Both the position numbers and the translations under genes were made by a program. The notes below the pieces were generated by a model, which saw only the letters and a program-made list of their open reading frames with translations, did not search any database and was not told the DNA's origin. DNA of 64,000 nt from Psychrobacter sp. WY6 (lineage in GTDB: Bacteria > Pseudomonadota > Gammaproteobacteria > Pseudomonadales > Moraxellaceae). The DNA is taken from positions 1,054,001 through 1,118,000 of the forward strand of contig NZ_CP049902.1 of assembly GCF_018448495.1 (NCBI RefSeq), in the 5' to 3' direction. Below are positions 22,837 through 32,933 of the stretch, one piece after another. Position 1 is the stretch's first letter. Each line of letters begins with the position of its first letter.

Positions 22837-24256
22837 TTTTACCATTATTCTTATAGTCACCTTTATCTTCAACCGTAATGCCTTGGAACTTAAGCGCTTT
22901 ACTGGTGGTTTCCAACAGTTGCAACTCTTCTTCGATAAGCGTCAGCATTTCTTGTACATGTGGTAGTGCTTTACTACAAGCCGTAATCCCAAATTCAATC
23001 TTATCTAGATAAATAGCAAGGGTGATATTCATTGCTTGACCATTGAAGACAATAGACGCAGGGTACAACGATTGCAAACGTGCACCATTCCAATATAGTG
23101 GTTTTTCAGAACCAGGCACATTAGAGATAATCAGGTTAAACGCCTGCTTTTTGGGAAATAGACTGGTCGCTAAATTGATACCTTCCCAAGCATAGGCAAT
23201 CACGCTGTAGTTAATCACTTGGGCTTGATTCATACGTCGAAAGCGGCGCTTGCCGTTATTCATACTGCGATGAATCAGTTTGATTCGGCTCAAAGGATCA
23301 TCTAAATGCGTGCCCAAATTGGCTAGTACAAAGGATAATTGATTGCCTGCCACACTGTCATCTGTACGCAGCGACATCGGTACAAAAGCAATGAGTGGCT
23401 TGCTAGGCAGCGCATCCATGGAGATGAGATAACGACGAATAGCACCCGCACATACCGCCAACACCACATCGTTTTTACTGATATTTAGTCGCTCAGCAAT
23501 ATCGTTAAAACGCTGAATATCATAAGACTGCGCGGCTATGCGCCGTGAGGCTGAGATGCGTTTATTGAGCACACTCATCGGCGCATCAAAAGTACCGACA
23601 TAACTGTCATCACCATAATTTTTCAAATTATCCAGCAGTTCGGTAAATACAGGTTTAATGGTAGATATTTGCTCTTTAATGATGCGTAATGCGGAGCGCT
23701 CTTTGGGTAAAATCGCATCGACTTGATTACGATGGCGTGCCATTAATGACCAAATCGGTAGCGTTACTGGCTCAGTGGGCGATTGTGATAATGATTTTTT
23801 GACAAGGCGCATGGCAGCAATGCCATCAACCAACGAATGGTGAATTTTGAAATATAGGGCAAAACGCTCAGGGTCGCCTTCGTTTTCTGGTTGAATACCT
23901 TCAATCACATGACATTCCCACAATGGCATGGCACGATCCAACAGCCGACCATGTTCTCTTGAAACATACATCAATAACTCGCGAACCCGTGCAGGCTTTG
24001 GTAAGGCAACATGATGGAGGTGATGCTCAACATCAAAATGCTTGTCCTTTTTCCAAAAAGCAAAATGCTCAAGCACTTGGTTAAAAGGAAAGGTAGGCGA
24101 CACATCAGAATCTTGCATCTGTTTGACCAATTGGCAAACAAAACCGCTACCCGCATTCTCTGGCAATTCGAATAGAAATAGACCTCCAACATGCATGGGC
24201 TGTTTACGCGACTCAAGAAGTAAAAACAACTGGTCGACTGCTGTGAGAAGCCGCAT
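22817..24256 (-). CDS. Wax ester synthase/acyl-CoA:diacylglycerol acyltransferase
   Basis: Bifunctional WS/DGAT that makes storage wax esters and triacylglycerol from acyl-CoA. At 479 residues it is intact, close to the Acinetobacter AtfA length (458). The catalytic motif HHSLVDG (HHxxxDG) is at about residue 145. Other family blocks are MHVGGLFLFELPEN near the N-terminus, SMDALPSKPLIAFVPMSLRT, and NLIISNVPGSEKPLYWNGARL. The enzyme is typically membrane-associated at lipid inclusions. It is typical of Moraxellaceae and a useful taxonomic hint. It stands alone, with no fatty alcohol enzymes nearby. Confidence 0.93.
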   Translation of the reverse strand: MRLLTAVDQLFLLLESRKQPMHVGGLFLFELPENAGSGFVCQLVKQMQDSDVSPTFPFNQVLEHFAFWKKDKHFDVEHHLHHVALPKPARVRELLMYVSREHGRLLDRAMPLWECHVIEGIQPENEGDPERFALYFKIHHSLVDGIAAMRLVKKSLSQSPTEPVTLPIWSLMARHRNQVDAILPKERSALRIIKEQISTIKPVFTELLDNLKNYGDDSYVGTFDAPMSVLNKRISASRRIAAQSYDIQRFNDIAERLNISKNDVVLAVCAGAIRRYLISMDALPSKPLIAFVPMSLRTDDSVAGNQLSFVLANLGTHLDDPLSRIKLIHRSMNNGKRRFRRMNQAQVINYSVIAYAWEGINLATSLFPKKQAFNLIISNVPGSEKPLYWNGARLQSLYPASIVFNGQAMNITLAIYLDKIEFGITACSKALPHVQEMLTLIEEELQLLETTSKALKFQGITVEDKGDYKNNGKTKKLAP

Positions 24257-24369
24257 AATAAATCCTTTTATGACGATAAGTTGAGTAAAAGTTACTTCTT
24301 TTATTATTATTTTATAGCTGACTTTTTATTAAATACTATCAATTTAATAATGGTTATTAAATTTAAAAG

Positions 24370-25186
<817 letters not shown>

Positions 25187-25347
25187 AACTGAAAATCCTA
25201 ATGGCAAGTAAAACAAAATGCTATTATAACAAAATCATGCAATCTTACTTGCAGTGTTTTTTGGTTTAGCCTGTTAAGCATAATACGTTTGCTATGCTTT
25301 GACACGAGTTTCTTTCTAAGTTTGTCTTTATCTATCAGGTCGCTTTT

Positions 25348-26901
25348 ATGATGCAACTGCCGTACAGTTTTGCGAAACGCCATCAAATTTTGGCCATACT
25401 TGCCATTGATCCTGAGCTGCCAGCGACTTTGGTGCTGACCAAAGCCACGCCATTATCAGCGATTAATGAGGCAGTGCGATTTTTACAGCAGCAAGGGGTA
25501 CGCGGTGTGCCCACTTATGAAAGCATCAGCGCCGATGACTTTGAAAAGCGCATGAACGCCGCTTATGCAGGCAATACTGGTGAGTCGCAACATATTGCCG
25601 CTGGACTCGAAGACCATCCTGATCTCGATAGTTTGGCAGATAGTGTCCCTGAAACTGAAGATTTGATGGATCAACAAGATGATGCGCCTATCATTCGTCT
25701 CATCAATGCATTGTTGTCCGAAGCGATACGTTTAAACGCCTCAGATATCCATATTGAAACCTTTGAAAAACGCTTGGTCGTTCGCTTTCGTGTCGACGGT
25801 GAATTAAAAGAAATCATTACGCCAAAACGCCAATTAGCACCGTTATTGGTATCGCGTATCAAAGTCATGGCCAAGCTCGATATAGCCGAAAAACGCGTGC
25901 CACAAGATGGACGTATCAGCTTACGGCTGGCAGGGCGTGAGGTTGATGTGCGGGTATCGACATTGCCATCGAGCTTTGGTGAGCGCGTGGTCATGCGTCT
26001 ATTAGATAAGCAAGCTGGTCGCTTGAATATGACGTATTTAGGGCTGTCTGATAACGATTATAGCGAGCTAAAACGCTTGATTCATCGCCCACACGGCATT
26101 ATTTTGGTGACAGGGCCGACAGGTTCAGGGAAAACCACGACGCTATATTCAGCATTGACCGACCTCAATGACCAAACCCGCAATATCTTGACCGCTGAAG
26201 ATCCGATTGAGTTTCAGCTCGATGGCATTGGGCAAACGCAGGTTAATAACAAAGTCGATATGACTTTTGCCAAAAGTTTACGTGCGATGTTACGCCAAGA
26301 TCCGGACGTGGTCATGGTTGGTGAGATTCGCGATTTAGAAACGGCAGAGATTGCCGTACAAGCGTCGCTTACTGGACATTTGGTTTTATCAACTTTGCAT
26401 ACCAACACCGCCATTGGTGCCGTCACGCGTCTACAAGATATGGGCGTTGAGCCATTTTTATTATCGTCATCGCTGATTGGTGTCGTTGCCCAGCGCTTGG
26501 TGCGTACTTTATGTACACATTGTCATGGCTGGCAGGCTGCTGATAGTGAGCAAGCCAAATTATTTACTGAAATTGGTATTGTGCCAGTCTCAGAGAATGG
26601 TGCTGAAAATTTAACAACTACACCTATCAATCTACCCAGACCAGTTGGCTGCGACAAATGCAATCAATCAGGGTTTAAAGGACGGACGGCGATATACGAA
26701 GTGGTGCCGGTTGATGATACCTTGCGCCGTATGATTCATAGTAATACCGCCGAGTATGAGCTAGAGGAGTACGCACGTCAGCAGACACCGTCGATTCGTG
26801 CGGATGGGCTACATAAAGTCATTGCAGGTCGTACGACGTTAGAGGAAGTGCTACGAGTGACGAAAGAGAGTGCCTTAGCTGATGACACGATACTTGTATA
26901 A
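25348..26901 (+). CDS. gspE: Type II secretion ATPase GspE
   Basis: Cytoplasmic hexameric ATPase powering pseudopilus assembly for type II secretion. At 517 residues it is intact. Walker A is GPTGSGKTTTLYSAL, the Asp box region LTAEDPIEFQLDGIGQTQV, Walker B RQDPDVVMVGEIRD and the His box LSTLHTNTAIGAV. A tetracysteine zinc site is formed by CTHC and CDKC. Assigned to GspE rather than PilB by the short N-terminal domain and the presence of gspF and gspG in the window. The system genes are scattered: gspF lies 8.4 kb away, the pattern known in Acinetobacter and relatives. Confidence 0.92.
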   Translation: MMQLPYSFAKRHQILAILAIDPELPATLVLTKATPLSAINEAVRFLQQQGVRGVPTYESISADDFEKRMNAAYAGNTGESQHIAAGLEDHPDLDSLADSVPETEDLMDQQDDAPIIRLINALLSEAIRLNASDIHIETFEKRLVVRFRVDGELKEIITPKRQLAPLLVSRIKVMAKLDIAEKRVPQDGRISLRLAGREVDVRVSTLPSSFGERVVMRLLDKQAGRLNMTYLGLSDNDYSELKRLIHRPHGIILVTGPTGSGKTTTLYSALTDLNDQTRNILTAEDPIEFQLDGIGQTQVNNKVDMTFAKSLRAMLRQDPDVVMVGEIRDLETAEIAVQASLTGHLVLSTLHTNTAIGAVTRLQDMGVEPFLLSSSLIGVVAQRLVRTLCTHCHGWQAADSEQAKLFTEIGIVPVSENGAENLTTTPINLPRPVGCDKCNQSGFKGRTAIYEVVPVDDTLRRMIHSNTAEYELEEYARQQTPSIRADGLHKVIAGRTTLEEVLRVTKESALADDTILV

Positions 26902-26968
26902 AGTGCCTAGAGTGCATTGGTGATTGTTTAATCTACCTCAGCCAAAGGGTTTGTATAGCAGATAAAAC

Positions 26969-26995
26969 ATAACTGGCTCTGGTAGCCAGTTATTT
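26969..26995 (+). terminator. Terminator after gspE
   Basis: The hairpin ATAACTGGCT/AGCCAGTTAT is followed by a short T run. Confidence 0.65.
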
Positions 26996-27012
26996 GATGG
27001 TCATTCTTTACT

Positions 27013-27063
27013 GTTTTTAATACTTTAGTGTTTTGAATACTTCAGTGCTTTTAATAATTTAAC
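27013..27063. repeat. Tandem array, 17 bp unit, three degenerate copies
   Basis: The successive units are GTTTTTAATACTTTAGT, GTTTTGAATACTTCAGT and GCTTTTAATAATTTAAC. The array ends about 15 bases past the ridA stop, in the gap shared with gspE. Confidence 0.78.
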
Positions 27064-27077
27064 GTGTGACATCGCTA

Positions 27078-27563
27078 TTATTTTGCAGCGATACATTCAA
27101 CTTCAACGCTGGCACCTGCCGCCAATTCAGCGACGCCAAAGGCTGAACGTACCGGATAAGGTTTGGCCAATTCCGCTTATAGACTTTATTAAAATCGTCA
27201 AAGTCATCCATGTCTGTCAGCATCGCCATACATTTGACGATGTCTGACTTTTGATAGCCATATGTTAACAAGGTTTCATTGATATTATCAATGCTGCTTG
27301 GCTTCGGCTTTGACACCACCTTTGACCAATTTGCCATCTTTAAAACCAATTTGTCCAGACATGTATAGCGTATCGCCCACCCGTACTGCTTCTGAAAAAG
27401 GATAATTGCCACCATCACCAAGAAATACAGGGCTAGATTTAGTCACACTTGCGGTATTTGCCATTGGCGCCGCATTCGCTGTCATAGCAAGGCCTAGTGA
27501 GCACGCGCCCACGAGCAACGCCTTAGTTAAATGGGTAGTCAATTTATGGGTAATCTTGGACAT
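27078..27563 (-). CDS. Exported RidA-family protein (frameshifted)
   Basis: RidA family members deaminate reactive enamine/imine intermediates. Here the ATG 27563 start gives a signal peptide (THLTKALLVGACSLGLAMTANAA), unusual for cytoplasmic RidA, so a periplasmic member is inferred. Domain blocks are FSEAVRVGDTLYMSGQIGF, ETLLTYGYQKSDIVKCMAMLTDMDDF, and in a third frame PVRSAFGVAELAAGASVEVE with the conserved arginine. The ending is CIAAK. At least two frame breaks (about 27295 and 27170) must be joined to reach ~160 residues. The substrate is unknown. Confidence 0.82.
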
Positions 27564-27681
27564 CGCTGTCTCCTTATTATACGTTTTTTTCACAATTTTT
27601 TTAAATTCACTATACAAGTTTAACAAACATAATGTCTCATCACACTAGATGACACATTATGTCTTACTTATGCTTAACCAG

Positions 27682-28383
27682 TTATTGGTCGTTTTGCTCA
27701 GCTTCGACTTCTGTTTTAGATTCAGTGTCAGCTTCTAGCGGCTTTTCGCTACTTTTGCCTTGACGGCGGGCTTCTAATTCAGACTTAGGAATCCAAGCCC
27801 ATGTCATCTCAACCACGATAGGGTCACGATCACTGTCAGACTCACGGTCATGAATGACGCACGGAATTACCATTTCGCCTTTTGGTGTATTTAGGATATC
27901 TAAGCGCTGCTCATCCGATAAAGACGCCACTGCTGCAATTTGACCTTTTTTAATCGGGCGATAAAAATTAACCGAGTATGATTTAATCAATAGTACGCGG
28001 TCAGAGGGTAGGTTTAAACCCAAAATAAAACCAGTCGCTGTTTCGGCAAGTAAGGTAATGGCGACCGCATGAATAGAGCCAATATGATTTTGCACTGCTT
28101 TGGTGTTGTTTAAGCTCACGACGACTTGGTTGGGTTCGACCGTTTCATAATAGACGCCCGTTGTGCCTACATATGGAACCACTTTACCAAAGGCTTTGGA
28201 TAAGATGCTCGAGCGTGCGCTGGCAGGTAAGTACTTGGTGATAGATAACAGTTTGGTAAATTGATTGCTGATGGGCTTGAGCGTGCTGTTGGGTTTTTCG
28301 ACGGGCGATCTTGTGCTGTCAGAGGTTTTGGCTGGCAATTTATTGGTTAGCTTGCTAGGGAGTTTTTTTAATAATCCTGACAT
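27682..28383 (-). CDS. DUF4442 hotdog-fold protein
   Basis: The protein is 233 residues and intact. The central 110 residues resemble DUF4442/PaaI-like hotdog proteins: QNHIGSIHAVAITLLAETATGFILGL, then KSYSVNFYRPIKKGQIAAVASL, a pattern seen in acyl-CoA thioesterase relatives. It is flanked by a Lys/Ser/Pro-rich N-terminus of about 45 residues and an acidic C-terminal tail rich in Glu, Lys and Ser. No membrane segment or signal peptide. Thioesterase activity is only a family-level guess. It is transcribed toward ridA. Confidence 0.7.
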   Translation of the reverse strand: MSGLLKKLPSKLTNKLPAKTSDSTRSPVEKPNSTLKPISNQFTKLLSITKYLPASARSSILSKAFGKVVPYVGTTGVYYETVEPNQVVVSLNNTKAVQNHIGSIHAVAITLLAETATGFILGLNLPSDRVLLIKSYSVNFYRPIKKGQIAAVASLSDEQRLDILNTPKGEMVIPCVIHDRESDSDRDPIVVEMTWAWIPKSELEARRQGKSSEKPLEADTESKTEVEAEQNDQ

Positions 28384-28728
28384 ACAAAATTCCTTAATGT
28401 AGATAGATTAAATGACGCTTTGAGTGTTACATATTTCATCATAGCAGCTGATAGGATGCCTATTGTGCAAGCTGCCATGCTCACTATGGTACATTAACCG
28501 CCGTCTGCCTACTATTATTAGCATGAACTGTTGCGCTTATAAAATAGGGCTAACGTCATGATACTCTAGATGCTAGGAATGCTATCGCTCAACGCAACAT
28601 CGTATCACTTAGATGCTTTCATAAACAGTGCTGCTGGATGCCATAAAGACAGCCACGCTATAATGATGATATTTTAGCGTATCTTATTGATTATTTTCTT
28701 ATTTCCTTTTTCTATGCTGGATGAAGCT
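28384..28728. other. Intergenic region between divergent DUF4442 and mcrB genes
   Basis: About 345 bp with no ORF, repeat array or RNA that I can recognise. It must carry the promoter of the McrBC-type operon. Confidence 0.4.
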
Positions 28729-30185
28729 ATGCCTGACACGTCAATTCATGTGCCGACCAATATCATTTATACAGGCGTTGCTGGTACGGGAAAAACCTAT
28801 CGACTGTTACAAATTGCTAAGCGATATACCGACTATCTGCCGAGAGCCGATGAGGCAGATTTGTTAGGGCAGCTATTGCAAGCGCTTAGCTGGCGTGAAA
28901 TCGTATGCTTGGTACTTTTGGATTTTCAATCTAAACACCAAGACTTGGTAAAAGTGCCTGAAATCGTCAATCATGCGTTCTTTGTCGCGAAAGCCGCACA
29001 GAATGCCCGCGAAAAAAACTTAAGCAATACGGCTTGGTCTGTCCTTCAAATGCATAGCCCTACCAATTCAAAAACTGTGACTTATAAAAACCGTGCCAGC
29101 CAAGCCTATTTTGATAAAGATGAGGGCGGTGCGTGGTATTTGCTGCCAGAAAGCTTTGAGTTATTAACAGAGCTATCGCAGCAACTTGCCGAATTTCAGC
29201 AAGCGCAGCGTGATAACAGTGTCAACCAAAGCCAAGCTAATCCAAATCAAGGTTTTAGCCAGCAGCGCTTTACCATGGTTAGCTTCCATCAAGCGTATGG
29301 CTATGAAGAGTTTGTCGAAGGCATTCGTCCTGTCATGGCAGCGTCTAATTATACAACAAGTAGCTTATCTCAAATGAATTACGCCATTCAAGATGGTGCA
29401 TTTTAAAACTGTGTCAAAGGGCAGCAAATGATCCAGAGCAGCGTTATGCCATCTTAATTGATGAGATCAATCGCGCCAACGTGTCACGAGTATTTGGCGA
29501 GCTACTCAGTCTAATTGAGCCAGACAAACGGGCTGGCATGGCAAACGCGATGGCCGTTCATTTGGCCTATTCTGGACGGGTTTTTAGCATCCCTGCTAAC
29601 ATCGATTTTATGCCACGATGAACATCCAAGATCACTCGTTAGCACCACTTGATATGGCATTACGTCGGCGCTTTCGTTTTATAGACTGTCCTCCGCAGCC
29701 CAAGTTATTACCGATGATTCATGTACACCGAAACTCAGAAACTGACAGTCCAGCAGCAACGATAGATTTGGCAAAGCTCTTAGCTGGTTTGAATGATCGC
29801 ATCACGCAAACAGTGGGAATGGAAGCGCAATTGGGTATGCTTTTTTATGGTCAGTGACGGATCTTGGACAATTGCAAGCGGCGTTGGTTGAACAAATTAT
29901 TCCGCAGTTAATGCAGCGACGGGTGGGCAAGAGGGTACTTTGCAATATATCTTTAGAGACGAGCAGCAGCCACTGCGAGCGCAGTTTATTCATGATAGTC
30001 ATGTATCCATCAATGACAGTGTGAATGATCAAGTGAATGCTAATAGTCAAAATCCGCTGTTTACTGGTCAAAACGCATTTTTCGGTCAGTCTATGCGCAC
30101 TGCTGGCTATAAGATAAATGCCGACCTCATTGCGGGGGTAGGCGATTTTGCCACACCTACTGTCTATCAACGTTTATATCCATAA
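28729..30185 (+). CDS. mcrB: McrB-like AAA+ restriction NTPase (three frameshifts)
   Basis: Motor subunit of an McrBC-type modification-dependent restriction system. Walker A is YTGVAGTGKTYRLL almost at the N-terminus, Walker B YAILIDEINRANVSRVFGEL, and the McrB sensor segment reads ATMNIQDHSLAPLDMALRRRF. Breaks near 29405 (a T run), 29612 and 29851 must be joined, giving about 485 residues. Unlike E. coli McrB there is no N-terminal DNA-recognition domain before the AAA module, so target recognition must come from elsewhere or from McrC. Start ATG 28729 has GGA 8 bases upstream. mcrC follows after 12 bases. Confidence 0.85.
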
Positions 30186-30197
30186 AGGTGCTCAGCG

Positions 30198-31793
30198 TTG
30201 ATAAATAAAAGCTTTAGTCATAAAGTCATAGCCAATAATATTGACAGTACCGACGTTAATGCGCGTGATACCAATATCATCACTGTGTTTGAGCATCAGC
30301 GTCTAATAGCGCATGACTTCTTACGGGTATCTGATTTCCATTGGTTGATGGCGCAAGAGTTTGCGGTATTTAGCATTAAGCGAAGACAGGGACAATGGCA
30401 GTTAAAAGTCGGACATTATATAGGGGTTATTTTACTGCCTAGCGGCATGACGCTTGAGATTTTACCTAAACTTGCGGCAAAAACTTCTAGCGATCAAGTC
30501 GCGCAGCAATCATACCTTTCACAGAATACCAGTCATCGCCATGCCAGTCATCGCCCCGATATCAGGCAAGCTCGCCAATGGGTGCAGGGCATGCTATCGG
30601 ATTTGACCAATAGCAGTCATGTCAAAAACAAGCTACCCAATACAAAAAATCTAGGTCAATTTAGCAGTCAATTGTCGCCGCTATCGATAGCTGTAATGCC
30701 ATTGTCAGATTGGCTTATCACGCAGTTTTTGCAGCGGCTGGCTCATTATCGACCAAGCAAACACTATCAGACGCAGGTCGATAATCAAGCATCGATACAA
30801 GGTCGACTTCTCATCAAAGAACAAATTCGCCACAACAGCATGCAGCCGCATAAGTTTGTCTGTGAGAGCAGTATACTGAGCCAAGACATGCTAGGTAATC
30901 GGCTGATTAAGAGCACGTTGATTTTGCTGACACCTTTATTTTTTCAATCAACGCTATCGAAAGCAGATGCGCCTAAATTTTTGCAGGCTTGGCAGCGAGT
31001 AGCGGCGTTGAGTTATCAAGAGCTGACACAGTTAGAGTCGATATACAAGCAAGCAAAGCGTCAGTTAGCCGTGCAACCGCTTCGAGCACCGCAACTACAG
31101 GCTGCTCAGCAATTGTTAGATATGGCTTATTGGTTACTAAGGCAGTCCAATGTGACAACAGGTAATGGTATTGCGCTAAATAAACCATCTAGGCAAAATC
31201 TGTCCTCTCCGCGTTTATGCTTGCTGATTGATATGAATCAAGCCTTTGAGCAATGGGCAAGCCTGCGCATTGCCTCGATGTTTCAGCAAGTGAGTCAACA
31301 ATATCAGCCGTTATATCAAACGCAAAGTATCTGGCTAACGGATGCAGAAGGGCGCGCATGTCTGTCTATACGACCTGATTTGCTCATATATAAAACTAAT
31401 GCTAATGATAATTGTCACAATCAGAATGGCACTGCGGTTATTGAAGCTAGAGAAAAAGGTCACTATAGCCATGTCATCGATATTAAATGGAAGCATTTAT
31501 CGCAGACAGCCAGCATTAGTGCCAGTGATGCTTATCAACTGATGAGTTACGCTCAGGCCTATCAAGCAGGGCAGGTGTGGCTGATTTACCCAGTACAAGA
31601 TAATGAGCGGTTACCAGTTGCGCTCAGCCAACAAGTGCATGATTATAAAAAGACTGATGGCGCTAACAACCATGATAATAGCCATAATGCTACTGATGAA
31701 AAAGTGAGTCCTGCGGCATTGTGGCTCGTACCATTCAATGTTCTTACTGGTACGATAAATGGCAGCTTGCTTCCTGATTGGAATAGAGTATAA
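30198..31793 (+). CDS. mcrC: McrC-like restriction endonuclease subunit
   Basis: The protein is 531 residues and intact. The N-terminal part is McrC-like (RQGQWQLKVGHYIGVILLPSGMTLEILPKLA). The C-terminal nuclease domain has the PD-(D/E)xK pattern: DMNQAFEQWASLRI, then RPDLLIYK and, after a spacer, VIDIKWKHL with the catalytic Asp-x-Lys. A variable polar segment (DNNHDNSHNATDE type) lies near the end. In the family McrC cleaves DNA once McrB translocates. The start is TTG 30198 with no strong RBS; the 12-base gap implies coupling to mcrB. Confidence 0.87.
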   Translation: MINKSFSHKVIANNIDSTDVNARDTNIITVFEHQRLIAHDFLRVSDFHWLMAQEFAVFSIKRRQGQWQLKVGHYIGVILLPSGMTLEILPKLAAKTSSDQVAQQSYLSQNTSHRHASHRPDIRQARQWVQGMLSDLTNSSHVKNKLPNTKNLGQFSSQLSPLSIAVMPLSDWLITQFLQRLAHYRPSKHYQTQVDNQASIQGRLLIKEQIRHNSMQPHKFVCESSILSQDMLGNRLIKSTLILLTPLFFQSTLSKADAPKFLQAWQRVAALSYQELTQLESIYKQAKRQLAVQPLRAPQLQAAQQLLDMAYWLLRQSNVTTGNGIALNKPSRQNLSSPRLCLLIDMNQAFEQWASLRIASMFQQVSQQYQPLYQTQSIWLTDAEGRACLSIRPDLLIYKTNANDNCHNQNGTAVIEAREKGHYSHVIDIKWKHLSQTASISASDAYQLMSYAQAYQAGQVWLIYPVQDNERLPVALSQQVHDYKKTDGANNHDNSHNATDEKVSPAALWLVPFNVLTGTINGSLLPDWNRV

Positions 31794-31920
31794 TGAGCGC
31801 TGTCGATGAGTAAGTAGCACTTAGCATCGTGGAGAAAAGGATTTATCATAGTGGTTTTTATGATAAATGAGCGTTTTTTAAGTAATTTAGCAGTTTTTTT
31901 AAATTAATTAAAAATAGGTG

Positions 31921-31949
31921 TTGACACCATCGGCTTTTCCCCTTAATAT
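31921..31949 (+). promoter_or_regulatory. Sigma-70 promoter of the tRNA cluster
   Basis: A perfect TTGACA, a 17-base spacer and TAATAT lie 88 bases before the first tRNA. It is a strong stable-RNA-type promoter. Confidence 0.82.
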
Positions 31950-32036
31950 GTGCACCTCGATAGCAAGGAACGTTAACAAGTTAGTGGCATTGCCAACAAC
32001 AAGTTAATCAACAAACTATCGTGATAATAGACATTT

Positions 32037-32113
<77 letters not shown>

Positions 32114-32209
32114 TCTATTTTTAAGAGCCTTACAGGCTTTTTTTTATGTATAATGGTTTAGTTTTTGATATATTTAAAACTTACTTTAGTATATAAAAGT
32201 CCTCTAAGA

Positions 32210-32286
32210 GCGCCTGTAGCTCAGCTGGATAGAGCATCTCCCTTCTAAGGAGGTGGCCGCAGGTTCGAATCCTGCCAGGCGCACCA
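32210..32286 (+). tRNA. tRNA-Arg (anticodon UCU)
   Basis: The acceptor GCGCCTG/CAGGCGC is followed by ACCA. The anticodon loop CTTCTAA gives anticodon TCT. The T arm is GCAGGTTCGAATCCTGC. Length 77. It is the second gene of the cluster and uses the promoter upstream of tRNA-Pro. Confidence 0.96.
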
Positions 32287-32324
32287 TTTAGCCTGCAAAT
32301 CTTGCCTCATCAGGCAATAGTTAT

Positions 32325-32401
32325 GGCGGTTGTAGCTCAGTTGGTAGAGCCCCGGGTTGTGATCTCGGTTGTCGTGGGTTCGAGTCCCATCAGTCGCCCC
32401 A
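32325..32401 (+). tRNA. tRNA-His (anticodon GUG)
   Basis: Anticodon loop TTGTGAT gives GTG. The His-specific extra G(-1) is encoded at 32325 and pairs with C73. The acceptor GCGGTTG pairs with CAGTCGC with two G-U wobbles. The CCA is encoded. Confidence 0.95.
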
Positions 32402-32405
32402 TATT

Positions 32406-32594
32406 TTATTCTGCATTATCCTCTTCTTGTTCTATCTCATTATAAAAACCTTGTTCTAAATAATAATACTTGCCATTTTTGGCTTTTTTTTGTGCCTGTA
32501 TGATTGGTTTTAACCTATCTTACCCCCTGCGATTAAAATTTGTAGACTCATCAACCATTTGATTGTCTATTGATTTACTGGCCTTTTGTCTCAT
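32406..32594 (-). CDS. Possible small ORF interrupted by one in-frame stop
   Basis: Read on the minus strand, ATG 32594 opens MRQKASKSIDNQMVDESTNF, then reaches a TAA at codon ~25. It continues in the same frame with coding-like sequence (LKPIIQAQKKAKNGKYYYLE, ending EEDNAE) to a TAA beside tRNA-His. The composition is Lys/Gln/Glu/Tyr-rich. I do not recognise it. It is either a 62-codon gene with a base error or nonsense mutation, or chance. The remaining 32595-32933 shows nothing. Confidence 0.3.
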
Positions 32595-32933
32595 TTATTT
32601 TTATTATGGGTTCTCTTTCGAGACGCTCGCTATCCCTGTACGTGCCTTAAACCTGCTTTGTTATTCTTTAACAGTCTTTATATAGGATAACAAAATATAG
32701 AATAACAAAGGCAACGCTTTTAGTGATGCATCATGATAAGGTCTTAAAGCCCGTTGATATATTAGGTCATCCATTAAGAAGTGATCCATTGAAGATGATG
32801 CAGGTGTTCAGAAAACCAAAGGTCAGTTAAAAAATATATTGAATAGATTAAGTAAGCCTAAGACCATAGTAGGGATGTGAGTGCTTGTCTGAGATGCGCT
32901 GCTATGGATCTTATATTATTGAGGAAGTGATTG

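Noticed and set aside
25348-26901. Assignment of this ATPase as PilB of the type IV pilus
   Set aside because: The N-terminal domain is short and GspE-like, and gspF and gspG are nearby; pilB would be expected with pilC/pilD, which are absent.
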